A stretch of DNA of 60,000 nucleotides from Symbiodinium natans (taxonomy: Eukaryota; Sar; Dinophyceae; Suessiales; Symbiodiniaceae): positions 403,797-463,796 of the forward strand of contig CAJNDS010001746.1 of NCBI GenBank assembly GCA_905221605.1, given 5' to 3'. The position numbers and the translations under genes were made by a program. Shown here piece after piece: positions 8,268-17,652 of the stretch. Position 1 is the first letter of the stretch. Each line of letters opens with the position of its first letter. Under the pieces are notes generated by a model that was not told where the DNA came from, made no database searches, and saw nothing but the letters and a program-made list of their open reading frames with translations.

Positions 8268-11200
8268 CTGCAGCGAAACATGCGAAACAGAACAAACTCT
8301 TCACGCGTGCGAATTCTCGAAAGAAAGCTTCAAACTTGTCGTCGTTGCGAGCAAGCGTCAGCAGTGATCATGAGCGCTGGTAGGAACTGCTCGCGCTTCC
8401 CAAATACAGTCTCAGGGTCGAAGGCAATGACCAAGTTCTTAACTTTCAGCTTGCGAACAGGCTGGCGGAAAGTTGCTTCGATGTTGTGTCTGAGCTCTTG
8501 CAGCAGCATGACATCGTCCGATCCTGCTTCTTCCCCTGCCCCTTCACCATCACCGCCATTATCTTCATCCTCGGCCTTGGTGTCATCGTCTTCATCTTTG
8601 AAATCATCAGCATCTTTGACATCATCCTCGTCCTCATCCTTCCTCAGTGCATATTTCAGTCTGAGACTCAATTTGAAAACTCGCGTCACTCTCGTCAGAA
8701 AAAATGCAAAGGACTGGAACTGGCGTCCATTCAGTCAATTCAAAGCAGTGAGGCCCCGACGATTTCGGACTGCCAGCTTTGTTAGGAAGTACGACGATAG
8801 CAATCCCATTGACACGCTGCACTGCAAGGAACGTTGTCACAAACTGGTAGAGGAAGTTCTGCTTCGCAGCGGAGAGTACCCCGCACGTCGTCAGGTTGAA
8901 GTAAATGATGAAGCCTTCCTCGGTTGGCATTCGGGTGTATGTCACCTTGTCCATCGCAGCGTCCAACCATGGCATCAGGTCCGGAAGGACCGTCTGGTCG
9001 CCAAGCTCCTGCGTCTTGACCTCCCATATCTTGAAAAAATCTTGCATATGCTTGTCGAGAACCTTCCAAGACTCTGTGTGCCTGCAACAGTTGCTTCTAG
9101 CAAGATTCGACGAAATGTGTTCATGAACAACCAGCTGCAGGAACACACTAAGCAAGGGACATGGTGTGCAACTTGTCGACGAGTGCTTCTCTTTTCGCGT
9201 CCGATTCCCGCGTGTGTCGAAGCAGCATAGCATCGAAAAGAAGGCAATCCGCAGTCAGGTCTGCCTTGAAGGCTTGCCAGGCTGATTTCACCGCAGCCTC
9301 GTGAGCGTCCTTGCGCTTGTTCTGCGCGGCAGCCAAGAAGTCCGATTGGGTACGCCCACACGCCTTCCAAAAAACATGGCTTAGAGCCGGGCGGCGAATT
9401 TTCTAAGGCAGGCTCTCCCCCGCCCACCTCCATAACAAAATTCACGCGGTTCCAATCCACAGTGTCAGGGGCTGCAAGGCAAACTGTCCGCAAGTCCTTG
9501 TCCAGCAGCCTGGCTGGTTGTTCTCTCACTGTCACCCGAAGCATGAATTTGATTTCGTGCAGCTTTGGTAACAAGTTACCTGGCATCCAATAACGTCTTG
9601 TCTGTCTCTCTCACGCCACAAACATCGAATTTGCATCTTAAACCTCAGACTCAGACTCAGCAAACCAACAGAGTCCAACCGTCAAGCCTCCTGGCAAAAG
9701 CAGCTTGGAGCGTGAATGTCATTCTATGGTTTCGAGGTCTTTGACCACGGCACTTGCCTCTAAGAAGTAGCAAAAAGCAGGTCAAAGTCAGGTCAAGCTA
9801 CGACAAAAAATACGTATTTTTATTATCATAGGTTAGTTTATTTCAGTTCAGGTTTTTGGAGTTTTTGGGGCCTGAAACCTCAAAAACCTGACTCCCCCCC
9901 CCCCCGTCCCTTTACTGGCACCCGAGCCAATGCGGGGAGTCAGGTTTTGGAGTTCCCTGAACAAAACCAGACTCCCCCGTAATCCCCCCCGCCCCCCACT
10001 GGCAGTCCCCTCCCCAATCCCCTCCCCCCTGCAGTCCCCCCCTCCCCCCCCCCCCCTTACTGGGACCCGAGCATTACCTGACTTCCCCACAGTCCCCCGT
10101 TGCCGGCTGGGACCCGACTAAATGCGGCGGAATCAGGCAAGTGACGGTTTTGCAAATCCACCTTGGGGAATGGGATGCTTTTTTTTTGCAGATTCGTCTT
10201 GTGAATCGTGACTTGTTTTTTTGCAAATCCGTCTTGGGAAATGTGACGGCTTTTTTTTTTTTTTTTTTTTTTTTTTTTGCAAATCCGTCTTGGGAAATGT
10301 GACGGCTTTTTTTTTGTTTGCAAATCCGTCTTGGGAAATGTGACGGCTTTTTTTTTGCAAATCCGTCTTGGAAATCGTGACGGGTTTTCTTTTGTAGTCG
10401 AAAATGGTGTGATCGGTTTTTATGTTCCATGTTACAAAAAGGGATCACGTTTGGGCTGGGGGGGGGTCCCCTGAAAATGCGACTGGTTTTCCGGAAAACC
10501 GATCACGATTCTGTATCCGTAATTGAAACCGATCACATTTCGACCGGTGTCCCCGTTTTGAAATTATGATCAGTGTTTGCATTTTGCATTGGAAATTGCG
10601 ACTGGTTTTCCGGAAAACCAGTCACATTTCGGCCTGGCGTGCCCCTGCCCTAAGTGTGATCGGTTTTTTTCGCAGGGCTGAAAATTGTGACGGGTTCTTT
10701 TTCGTAGGGCTGAAAATTGTGACGGTTTTATTTTCGTAGGGCTGACAATTGTGACGGGTTTTTTTTTCGTAGGGCTGAAAATTGTGACGGTTTTTTTTCG
10801 TACGGCCGGCTGAAAATTGGGACGGTCTTTTTCGCACAGCTGAAACATGTGACGGTTTTTTTTCGCGAACAAAACCTGGAATTCCATCGAGCAGGCAAAT
10901 GGGTGAGGGCTGCGTCTCAGGCGGGTGCAGTTTTTTTTTGTCCGTGGGCTATAGGCGAACTTGACTGAGTTGAAAAACAAACCACCGTGCAGCATTATGC
11001 CGAGCAGCCCCTGCCACCACATCTTGTCTAAGTTGTCCATGGTGGATCCGTCCAAGGTGCAAGAAACTTTGGGTCGCATCCACACCCAGAGCTGAACGAT
11101 GTCCATTAGTTCCTCGTGCTGCTCAACGCTCCGCTGCGAGGCTTTCTGTCAGGGATACAGCCACTTGATGAGAAACATGCTGCAAACAACACTCAAGACT

Positions 11201-14200
11201 CGATGTCAACTGATCATCGGCCTTCTCCTTTACAGTGGCATTCTTACCCACAGCTCTGTCAAAATCGCCCACCACCCTTGCCGCATACATCACAGATGCC
11301 GCCGCAGTGACAAGAAGGATCTCCTTCCACTGGTCCTTGTTTTTGAATCGCGGCCGTTCGTGCCTTTCTTGCCCAGGCACATAGTGGTCCCCCTCAAGAA
11401 CTTCATAGCCGAGCCCTGCCAAGAACATCCGCGCACAGCAGCACTCACTCACACAAGTTGCACACAACACAGCAGCACTCACTCACACAAGTTGCATACA
11501 AGTCATTTTGTTTCTGGCACAAGCTCAGCTTGAGGTCCGACAGTCGCAACGACACTCTCAACGCCTCCCGCGGCCAAACACTGCGTGTAACCTGTACGCC
11601 TCAGGGCGCGCTGGTTGGGCTGCCATTGCCCCAGGTGGCATCAGTTGCCGACGCTGGTGCCGCGCACCAGCAAGGAAGTCAACGGCGTGTAAGCCAACCA
11701 AGGGTCGGTTTCGGACACCGGCCACTTGTTCAAGATAAGCAGCGCCACGTTCGTATTGAGGATAATTTCTCAGGGCCTCAGCAAGCCTGCGCAGCCCTTC
11801 TGCCCGTTCATGGTCGATGGCATTCCGGAAGCCTCGCTGCCCACGAGCTGTGGCCAAAGCCTCACGACTGGCTGAAGCAGAACTGGCCGGCCATACAAGG
11901 AGAGGAGGTTGTGACAAGTCATCGTCGCACAAGTTTAATTTCAGAAATGCAAAAATGTCGTCGTCTGAAGGGGCTTCGCCACGAAATCTTCTGGTCTCTG
12001 CCATGTTCTTCTGCTCTGATGTCATGCCTGGCGCGTGCAATCAAGTCTTTTTTGGGGATTATTTATGGTCTTGCACCAATCTGCAAAATCTGGCCTTCAC
12101 GTTTCTTGAACAGAAAGCTGTGGGGAATTTGCTCGCCGTCCGTGTCGTCTCGTGGCCTATAAGCGCCACCCAGTGTGACCGGTTCAGGCAGAATCTTGTC
12201 CCATTGTCGAACCTGAGGACTTTGAAGTTTCATAGATAGGAAATTGCACGACACGTCATGAAATCAGAGCAGGCAGCTGTGTCCACAATATACACATTGA
12301 ATTTCTCACCTCGTTGTTCGAACACCGGGGTCATCTTTTCCTCGAACAACCTACAGATGAAAGGCCAAGTTAGACTGACTGGCACGGTCACAAGAACAAG
12401 TTGATTCGCTGGCCTCTTCAAATCACTCGGCGTTTGTACCGAATCGTCTGCCGACATCAAAATTGATGTCAGCGATCCAAAAATTGCATCTGGTAGCCAG
12501 GCATCACCACAGAAACGAGTTCACGATGTGACGAGTGACATTCAATCAACTATTCGCCAGTCAGCCAAGCTGCCAATGTCCTCATGAGTGTGTCCTTTCG
12601 GTAAGTGGTGGTGACCAACTTCCGAAAAAACACCGGCAGATATCAGTGCACACGCCATCCTTCCGCTCAAGCTGTTCTTGATCTCTTTGACCGTATTGTC
12701 TGACTGTATCCAGCACCTGGGATAAACGGCCACTGACAACCAAATGGCATGACATGATGATGATGATGATGATGATGATGAAGATTAATTTTAAAATAAT
12801 TATTAATTGATGCCGAGACACGCTGGTGGCATAGGTTTGTTTTCGGCGCGAAGGATCTTGAAGCAGTCATTGAGAGTCACGAGGAGTGTCTCCCACGAGT
12901 AATTGCCTCCAACTGTCATGTACTCATCGGACATAAACACATTGCAGCAGTATCCATGGGCGTAGACTGCACTGATGTTGAGGTGGGGGCGATTGTATTT
13001 CTCAAACGTGGCCCGTTTTGGCGTTCGACCACGTGCCCAACGCGGCAGTGTTGGCTTGCTTTTGTCAAACCCATCAGTGATCAACGTAATTAAGTCCTGT
13101 CGGGTCCGGCTGGCTGCGCGGGCAGCCCAGTATTGTTGTCTACATCGCCATGTAGTCATCAAATGGCCAAGAAGGGCATCGGTCGCTGTGGCGTGGGACC
13201 AGAACGACTTTGCATGCTTCATTCTCGCACGCAATACATCGCAAGTGTAGCACGTGCTGTGTGTAGATTTCTTTCGAAATCTCAGGCAACATTTCCAGGC
13301 CTTGACTGCTGTGTAAAACGTGCTCTTCGAAGCTGGAGCTGTCTTGCGCGCCTTGCATGCAGCCAGGTATAGAAGGTACAAGTTGGCCCAATTGCCTGGC
13401 GGTAGTTCACGTTTTGCCAAGTGCTTCGGCGAGATTCTTGTATGGGCGGTAGGACCCTCGAGCACGGAGTCCAGCAAAGAACGCAGCAAGCTATCCCTTG
13501 CATCCTCCCGCGACAGGTCCTGGCCTTGGTCTTTGTTGAAAATGCCAGTTGGCATTGTCTCGGAGATGGAGTAGTAGAGCTGACGCAGAAAGACGTGGCA
13601 AGACTCTGCAGCGTGGGCAGGATGAGCCCGACCGTTGCCTCACTCTCAATGGTGTCTTGGGTTCAAACATAAGTTAAAATTTAATGTAAATTTTAATTAG
13701 ACACTTTTAGTTTAAATTATTTTTAAAATATAATTTATTATGATGCTAAAATGTTTTTAAATGAATCTGAAGGGCCCGGCCCAGGCAAAGTTCGTCGATC
13801 CAAGCCCTGATAGGTCTTGCGCGTCCGCTGCAAGCGGCCGCAGCTGAGACCCAGCATCTTCAAAAACGAGCGTCGGCATACTTGAACACCTGACAGACAA
13901 TTGTTTCTGATTCTTGAGTTACATTAAACAAATATATACAGACGAACTGGACTCCATCGTCAAAAGAGCTGCCCTGCCTGATATGAACCAAGTCACACGG
14001 TGGCTCCACTTCTCATCATCCGAATCCACGCTCTCGACGCCGTCAGAATCAGCAACAAAGGTGGCTTGCAAAGACCAAAGCAAAGCATCTTGAGCTGTTT
14101 TGCACAAAGACCAAAAAAGCTGGCAGGTCTCAAGCAGCACGGAGAAGGTAACGTTCCTCCAGCGCCTGTCAGGCTGAGGATTGCACTACGTGCCCAAACA

Positions 14201-14454
14201 ATTTGTTCTTCAAACGCCACGAAATCGACAATTTTTCTCGCGTAGAATTTTCGACATCATGACCTGCGCCCACAATTGCATCCACTGTGCTTTTTGGAGG
14301 ACAACGCCTTCTTGATTCTCTTGCGATTCTTTCCATTCTTGCTATGCTGAGAATCAGCTGCCGTGTGCGCCGATGCAGCCAAACTTGCTAAGTGCTGCAA
14401 TTGCAAGTTTGCAGCAGCAGCAGTCCTTGGCTTGAGCATTCTACGGCATCGATG
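8109..14454 (-). CDS. DUF7869-type (DDE-like) multi-exon gene
   Basis: Fifteen exons were placed by splice dinucleotides and phase: 14264-14454, 13978-14165, 13776-13889, 12822-13638, 12574-12716, 12278-12489, 12077-12212, 11719-11997, 11276-11415, 10986-11146, 9428-9602, 9173-9321, 8774-9081, 8336-8688, 8109-8267. Nine consecutive joints from the second to the tenth listed exon keep one phase. The core resembles what I recall as DUF7869 proteins of dinoflagellates: DGFDKSK, then QSDNTVKEIKNS, then GHTHEDIDAIF, spaced like the acidic/His residues of a transposase-like RNase H fold. The catalytic reading is inference. The C-terminal half (exons below 11.5 kb) has an acidic linker and an unassigned domain. 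The intron 9603-10985 is filled with repeats. Five to six donors are GC. The true start may be upstream of 14454. Confidence 0.7.
8336..8688 (-). CDS. DUF7869-type gene, exon 14 with acidic linker
   Basis: TRVFKLSLRLKYALRKDEDE, then a long Asp/Glu run, then KVKNLVIAFDPETVFGKREQ. GT donor at 8335, phase 0. Confidence 0.6.
8774..9081 (-). CDS. DUF7869-type gene, exon 13
   Basis: Acceptor TTGCAG. HTESWKVLDKHMQDFFKIWE, then PTEEGFIIYFNLTTCGVLSA, ending GIAIVVLPNKA at a GC donor. Alternating hydrophobic strands suggest a folded domain; not assigned. Confidence 0.65.
9173..9321 (-). CDS. DUF7869-type gene, exon 12
   Basis: Acceptor GCGCAG; NKRKDAHEAAVKSAWQAFKA, helical, ends LVDK at a GT donor in phase 2. 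Confidence 0.65.
9428..9602 (-). CDS. DUF7869-type gene, exon 11
   Basis: RRYWMPGNLLPKLHEIKFML to DWNRVNFVME; GT donor at 9427, phase 0. The upstream acceptor (GAGACAG) and exact start are uncertain; the Met could also be an internal start. Confidence 0.55.
10150..10395 (+). repeat. tandem array A, about 38-bp unit
   Basis: Six imperfect copies of TGCAAATCCGTCTTGGGAAA followed by TGTGACGGC and a T run (8 to 24 T). Copies begin near 10151, 10188, 10222, 10278, 10320 and 10357. Confidence 0.85.
10485..10620. repeat. two perfect palindromes GGTTTTCCGGAAAACC
   Basis: A 16-bp palindrome at 10485-10500 and an 18-bp version (TGGTTTTCCGGAAAACCA) at 10603-10620, both preceded by GCGAC and followed by a T/CAC segment, so the flanks are also repeated. 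Confidence 0.85.
10671..10866 (+). repeat. tandem array B, about 33-bp unit
   Basis: Six imperfect copies of GGGCTGAAAATTGTGACGG plus a T run and CGTA. It shares the GTGACGG-Tn core with array A but has a different left half. Confidence 0.85.
10986..11146 (-). CDS. DUF7869-type gene, exon 10
   Basis: Contains EQHEELMDIVQLWVWMRPKV then DKMWWQGLLGIMLHG; GT donor at 10985. The 5' border is uncertain by several codons. The big repeat-filled intron follows. Confidence 0.5.
11276..11415 (-). CDS. DUF7869-type gene, exon 9
   Basis: Acceptor TTGGCAG; GLGYEVLEGDHYVPGQERHE to ILLVTAAASVMYAAR. The donor may be 28 bases further on (GGTAAGA at 11247). Confidence 0.5.
11719..11997 (-). CDS. DUF7869-type gene, exon 8
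   Basis: Acceptor ATGGCAG. ETRRFRGEAPSDDDIFAFL, an Ala/Ser-rich middle and NYPQYERGAAYLEQVA. Phase fits both neighbours. Confidence 0.6.
12077..12212 (-). CDS. DUF7869-type gene, exon 7
   Basis: Reads VRQWDKILPEPVTLGGAYRP to HSFLFKKREGQILQI; GT donor at 12076, phase 1. Confidence 0.6.
12278..12489 (-). CDS. DUF7869-type gene, core exon 3
   Basis: The GC-AG intron joint restores GHTHEDIDAIFGSLTSILM, the expected family sequence, which supports the join. Continues QTPSDLKRPANQLV and ends VYIVDT at an inferred GC donor; this 3' border is the least certain of the core. Confidence 0.65.
12574..12716 (-). CDS. DUF7869-type gene, core exon 2
   Basis: Reads CWIQSDNTVKEIKNSLSGR, then EVGHHHLPKGHTHEDI. 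Asp-Asn-Thr plus Lys-Asn and the GHTHED motif are the second and third candidate catalytic elements. GC donor at 12573-12572. Confidence 0.75.
12717..12821 (-). other. intron with (ATC)n microsatellite
   Basis: 105-bp GT-AG intron that contains the GATGAT run at 12753-12780 on the plus strand. Confidence 0.6.
12822..13638 (-). CDS. DUF7869-type gene, core exon 1
   Basis: About 272 residues. Includes ESCHVFLRQLYYSISETMP, PPGNWANLYLLYLAACKAR, a CYTCDVLRARMKHA cysteine pair with a following conserved Trp/His region, and LITLITDGFDKSKPTLPRW, which holds the first candidate acidic catalytic residue. Ends at NKPMPPA with a GT donor, phase 2. Confidence 0.75.
13776..13889 (-). CDS. DUF7869-type gene, short exon
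   Basis: Acceptor CTGTCAG; 38 residues including VQVCRRSFLKMLGLSCGRLQ. This exon is too short for simple ORF calling and was found by family pattern and phase. The donor is inferred as GC at 13775; the next intron (13639-13775) is very AT-rich. Confidence 0.6.
13978..14165 (-). CDS. DUF7869-type gene, exon with TCQLFWSLCKTAQDALLW
   Basis: Joins the preceding exon in phase across a 98-bp GT-AG intron. Ends RVTWFISG at a GC donor (13977-13976). Contains the conserved Trp-rich TAQDALLWSLQ segment. Confidence 0.65.
14264..14454 (-). CDS. DUF7869-type gene, N-terminal exon
   Basis: Follows a TTTCAG acceptor. Ala/Gln-rich then a Lys/Arg block ending KKHSGCNCGR, a Cys pair often seen just before the conserved region of this family as I recall it. 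GT donor at 14263, phase 2. Confidence 0.55.
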
Positions 14455-14479
14455 CTGAAACATAAGTCAAGTGATGTTG

Positions 14480-14640
14480 CACAAGCAATAAATTTTGCTT
14501 AGAGTCGTCGGACCGTCAGCTGAACTTGCCGATTCACTAGCGCTGGCTTGTTCTGAGCTTTCTTCTTCGCTTGATTCTCGGCGCGAAGAGGAGCTGACAA
14601 CCTTCACACGCCACAATCCCTTGGGGGCTGCAGCGGTGGT
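14480..14640 (-). CDS. Ser/Glu-rich segment between retroelement and DUF7869 exons
   Basis: The frame GLWRVKVVSSSSRRESSEEE continues open to about 14500. It could be the 5' exon of the DUF7869-type gene or the retroelement tail. A GC donor joining it in phase to 14454 is possible. Confidence 0.3.
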
Positions 14641-15525
14641 TGGCTGTGTGGTCACATGGCCCAACGCACCTTAGTCAAAGTCGACCTCGAACAGGCCGGC
14701 CTCTGAGGCGTAGGCCTGCCATAGAACCAAGGTGTGGCCGGAGGCAGATAGCGGTCAACTGGCTGAGGCTGCTCAAGCAAGAATGCCACCTGCGACGATT
14801 GTTCCGCCGATTGACGATGGACACGCCTCCCGGCTGTCGCAGCTGCGTGCAAGAACAACATCCGTGCAAACAGCCCCGTGTCATTGTCTACGAGCTCACG
14901 CTCGGCAGCACTAAGATCGCTCAGACCATACGGCTCAGCAGGGGACCGCGCTGGCCTTGGACCTCCGGGCTTGTGCCGAAGAACTGACGTGGTACGACAA
15001 GGAGGGCCGCCAATCACAGCTGCAATGCGCCCATCCCTCGCCGCTTTCACCAACAACCTCCAAAGTGGCTCAGAGTACAGATTGTGGACGCTGGAACGCG
15101 CGATGTCCAACTCCACCACCACTGTTCCATCCGACTGCAGCTTTAGGAGCTCTTTATGGTTATGGGGTTGAGCCTGCAAACAAGTGAACAACCCATTTGG
15201 TGGAACGATGTAGCACCTTCCTCCTCCTCCTGTTGAGGTTGGGAAAGGCCTCGGACAGCGCTCGCCAAAATGAGTCCACATCTTCCGACGGGAGAATGCC
15301 ACGCAACGCTTGCTCCGGAACCTCACTGAAGAACGGAGCCTGTGCATAGCCATTTCCCCCTGCTGTGAGGTTACCATCTCGGGCATACTCGACCAGATGG
15401 TCCCACCAAGTCTTGTCCAATGCGATTCGGGCCTCGCGAATCCTGTCCTTTCCGTCCTGCGTCCTTTTCCTCAGCTCATCCACCTGTTGCAGTTTGTGCT
15501 CCTCCAACTTGGAAATCATGGTCAA
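14640..15525 (-). pseudogene. retroelement methyltransferase-like domain, broken
   Basis: KWVVHLFAGST (motif I) in one frame, then VVVELDIARS, AAVIGGPPCRTTSVLRH (PPC motif) and FLLEQPQP (motif VI position) in the next, then a third frame with VDFD-stop-GALGHVTTQPTT. The family pattern I recall has FDQG-GH-KPTT, so the stop (TAA) looks like a CAA change. Two frameshifts plus one nonsense: not functional as read. Confidence 0.65.
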
Positions 15526-16112
15526 GGCGTCTCTCCATCACCTCGGGACACCCATTACGAACCCTGAGCCGAACCACCTTTCCGCTTGCGGGAGGCAGGA
15601 GGAGTGTGCCTGCGCGGGTCAAACGCATGAACGTGCTTTGACCGCCGGCTAAACGCACCTGCGCCTCCTCAGCGACCTCCCATTCCTCCTCAGATGAGGC
15701 TTGCCGCATCGGGTGAGTGGCCCCTGAGTCAAGAAGGGCGTGTCCAATGAAAGGTGGCTCCGAGGGCTCAGGATAGAACAGGCGTGGCCTGGACAACGGG
15801 TGGCGCGGAGGATGATGTGGAGGTGGAGGCTGCTTGGACTGACGGCTTCTGCTCCAGTGCTTTGGTTCGGCCTTTCCAGCCTTGCAATCTTTGACGCGAT
15901 GCTCCTCAGAGCCACAATTTAGGCACCTCTTAAACCTTTCAGCCGCTGGCAGGTCCTTGCGTTTCGCACCAAACTTGCACCCCTTAGGCGTAAGGAAGTA
16001 CTTGCACGGCTTACCCTCCCCCCCACCCTTAGTTTCACCCCCTTTTCCCCCCGACTTGCCCCCCGTAGCGTCAATGGCCTTCAGAGCGGCGTTGTTGCCT
16101 GACCCACCCTTT
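15476..16112 (-). pseudogene. retroelement zinc fingers and aspartic protease
   Basis: CKYFLTPKGCKFG (CX8C, remnant of a CCCH finger lacking its last Cys/His), CLNCGSEEHRVKDC (perfect CX2CX4HX4C knuckle), then GHALLDSGATHPMR, the DSG active site of a Copia-type protease. A frameshift after about 15530 separates it from the next domain. Confidence 0.75.
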
Positions 16113-16950
16113 TTTGGCAATCTGTGCTCCAGCCATGGTTTCAAACTCGGCTAACAAGTGCTTGCAATACTCCTGAACCGCATCTTCCGAAGGGTGAGTC
16201 TCGATGTGCAACATGCTGCGAACCATCTGAGTTCGGAACATAGGGTCCGGATTTTGGCTTAGGATATGGTTGGTCATTTTGGTAAGGGCGCCGGCAAGAA
16301 CTGTAGGATCTGGGGCTACCATACCGCAGTCAATGCATCGCTTGTGCCACCTACCCCATGCCCTCAGCGCGGACACACCTGACACCACATCCTGAACAAC
16401 ATTGGGATTTTGCAGGTGATTCAACACCAACGCCTTTTCCGTGGAACCTCCAGGCTGATACAGCGTGTAAAGCCGAAACATGATTTGAGTGGTCCTGCGA
16501 GCTACCATTTCCGCTTTTACCGCTTGACCCAAGGCTGCTAAAATCATGGTGCACGCACGCGCATTGACCCTGGACCACTTTCCCTCCACCAGCTCCGGGC
16601 GCTCATCAACCTCTACCCTGATGCGATCGAGCGGAGTAGCCTTAACCCACCTTTCATATGCGTCACGGCTCACCTGCAGCACTGCGGTCCACCAATCATG
16701 CGAGGAATCGGACAAATCACCCATCAACCCTGCAACTAACTCCAACCAATCCTGAAAATCCAACGAACCACTCATCGGATCAGGAGCTTTCAGCGTGGGA
16801 AGTGCAGTAGCGCCTGGCTTGACGGCGTCACAACCGTTGCTAACAACACTCTTATCCCGCATGCCCTGCGCCTGCATGGTTTGAAGCTGCTGCATTCCTG
16901 CAAACAAGGCATCCATCATGGGATACGGCGTTGCACTTGCTGCAGGTGCT
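16105..16950 (-). pseudogene. retroelement gag core
   Basis: MMDALFAGMQQLQTMQAQ, then LDFQDWLELVAGLMGDLSD, KWSRVNARACTMILAALGQA and HLLAEFETMAG. This is the helical capsid-like region. Further upstream (to 17502) a Gln/Ala/Pro-rich stretch lies in another frame. The frame is lost at an A6 run near 16108-16113. Confidence 0.65.
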
Positions 16951-17652
16951 CCTCCTGGAGCTGCACTGCGTACCTGCGCCTGAAACCTGTGGCACCTGTG
17001 CATAGGCAGCGGGCCCAACCCCTCGGGGTGGAGATGCGGGCACCTGAGTCCTTGCACCTGTGGCACCTGTGCATGGTCCAACCCCTCGGGTGAGATGCGG
17101 GCACCTGTGTAGCATTCCTGAGCCTTGAGGCCAGATCTGGCCCAGACCCAGGTTTTCGGCCTGAGAAGGGGGGTTTGGGGCAGAACAGGCCAAATTCACC
17201 TGTGCTGCGCCATAAAACTGCCCGACCCCTCGGAGGGGTGGGGTTGCGCTGCTGGGCAACCTATGAGAACCCTGCAACCCTGACCAGAAGTTGGAGCAAA
17301 ACCCTGATGCAGCTGCTGCAGCTTGAGCGGGCGCTCTCACCGCCGGCGCTGCAACATCCTGCACCTGATGCGCAGATGAGGTGTGGACCTGAGCATCTTG
17401 CGACGATGGCACCTGGAGAGGAACGGGGACCTGCATTTGTGATGTTGTGGCTTGCGGGGCACTGCTTGAAGCTGCCGCCTCCCTAGCCAACTGCTCCCTC
17501 ATAGCAGTTGCCTCCTCAAACGCTGGATCTCAAGGTCCTGGGCCTGAGAGCCCTTTGATCAAACCCTGCCAGCTGCCTAGCAACCTCGGCTTGAATTGCT
17601 TCCTGAGGCAAGATGAATCTGTTCGCGATTGAGGCCTTTAGGGTAGGGTACA

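Larger units (their letters stand above)
9603..10985 (-). other. large repeat-filled intron
   Basis: No coding frame of good composition. It holds two poly-T-containing tandem arrays, two perfect palindromes, C-rich runs at 9892-10070 and a fragment of AT-rich DNA near 9810. Confidence 0.5.

Noticed and set aside
10057-10450. Lys-rich minus-strand frames in array A
   Set aside because: Repeat-derived: poly-A gives poly-Lys, and the same words repeat in three frames.
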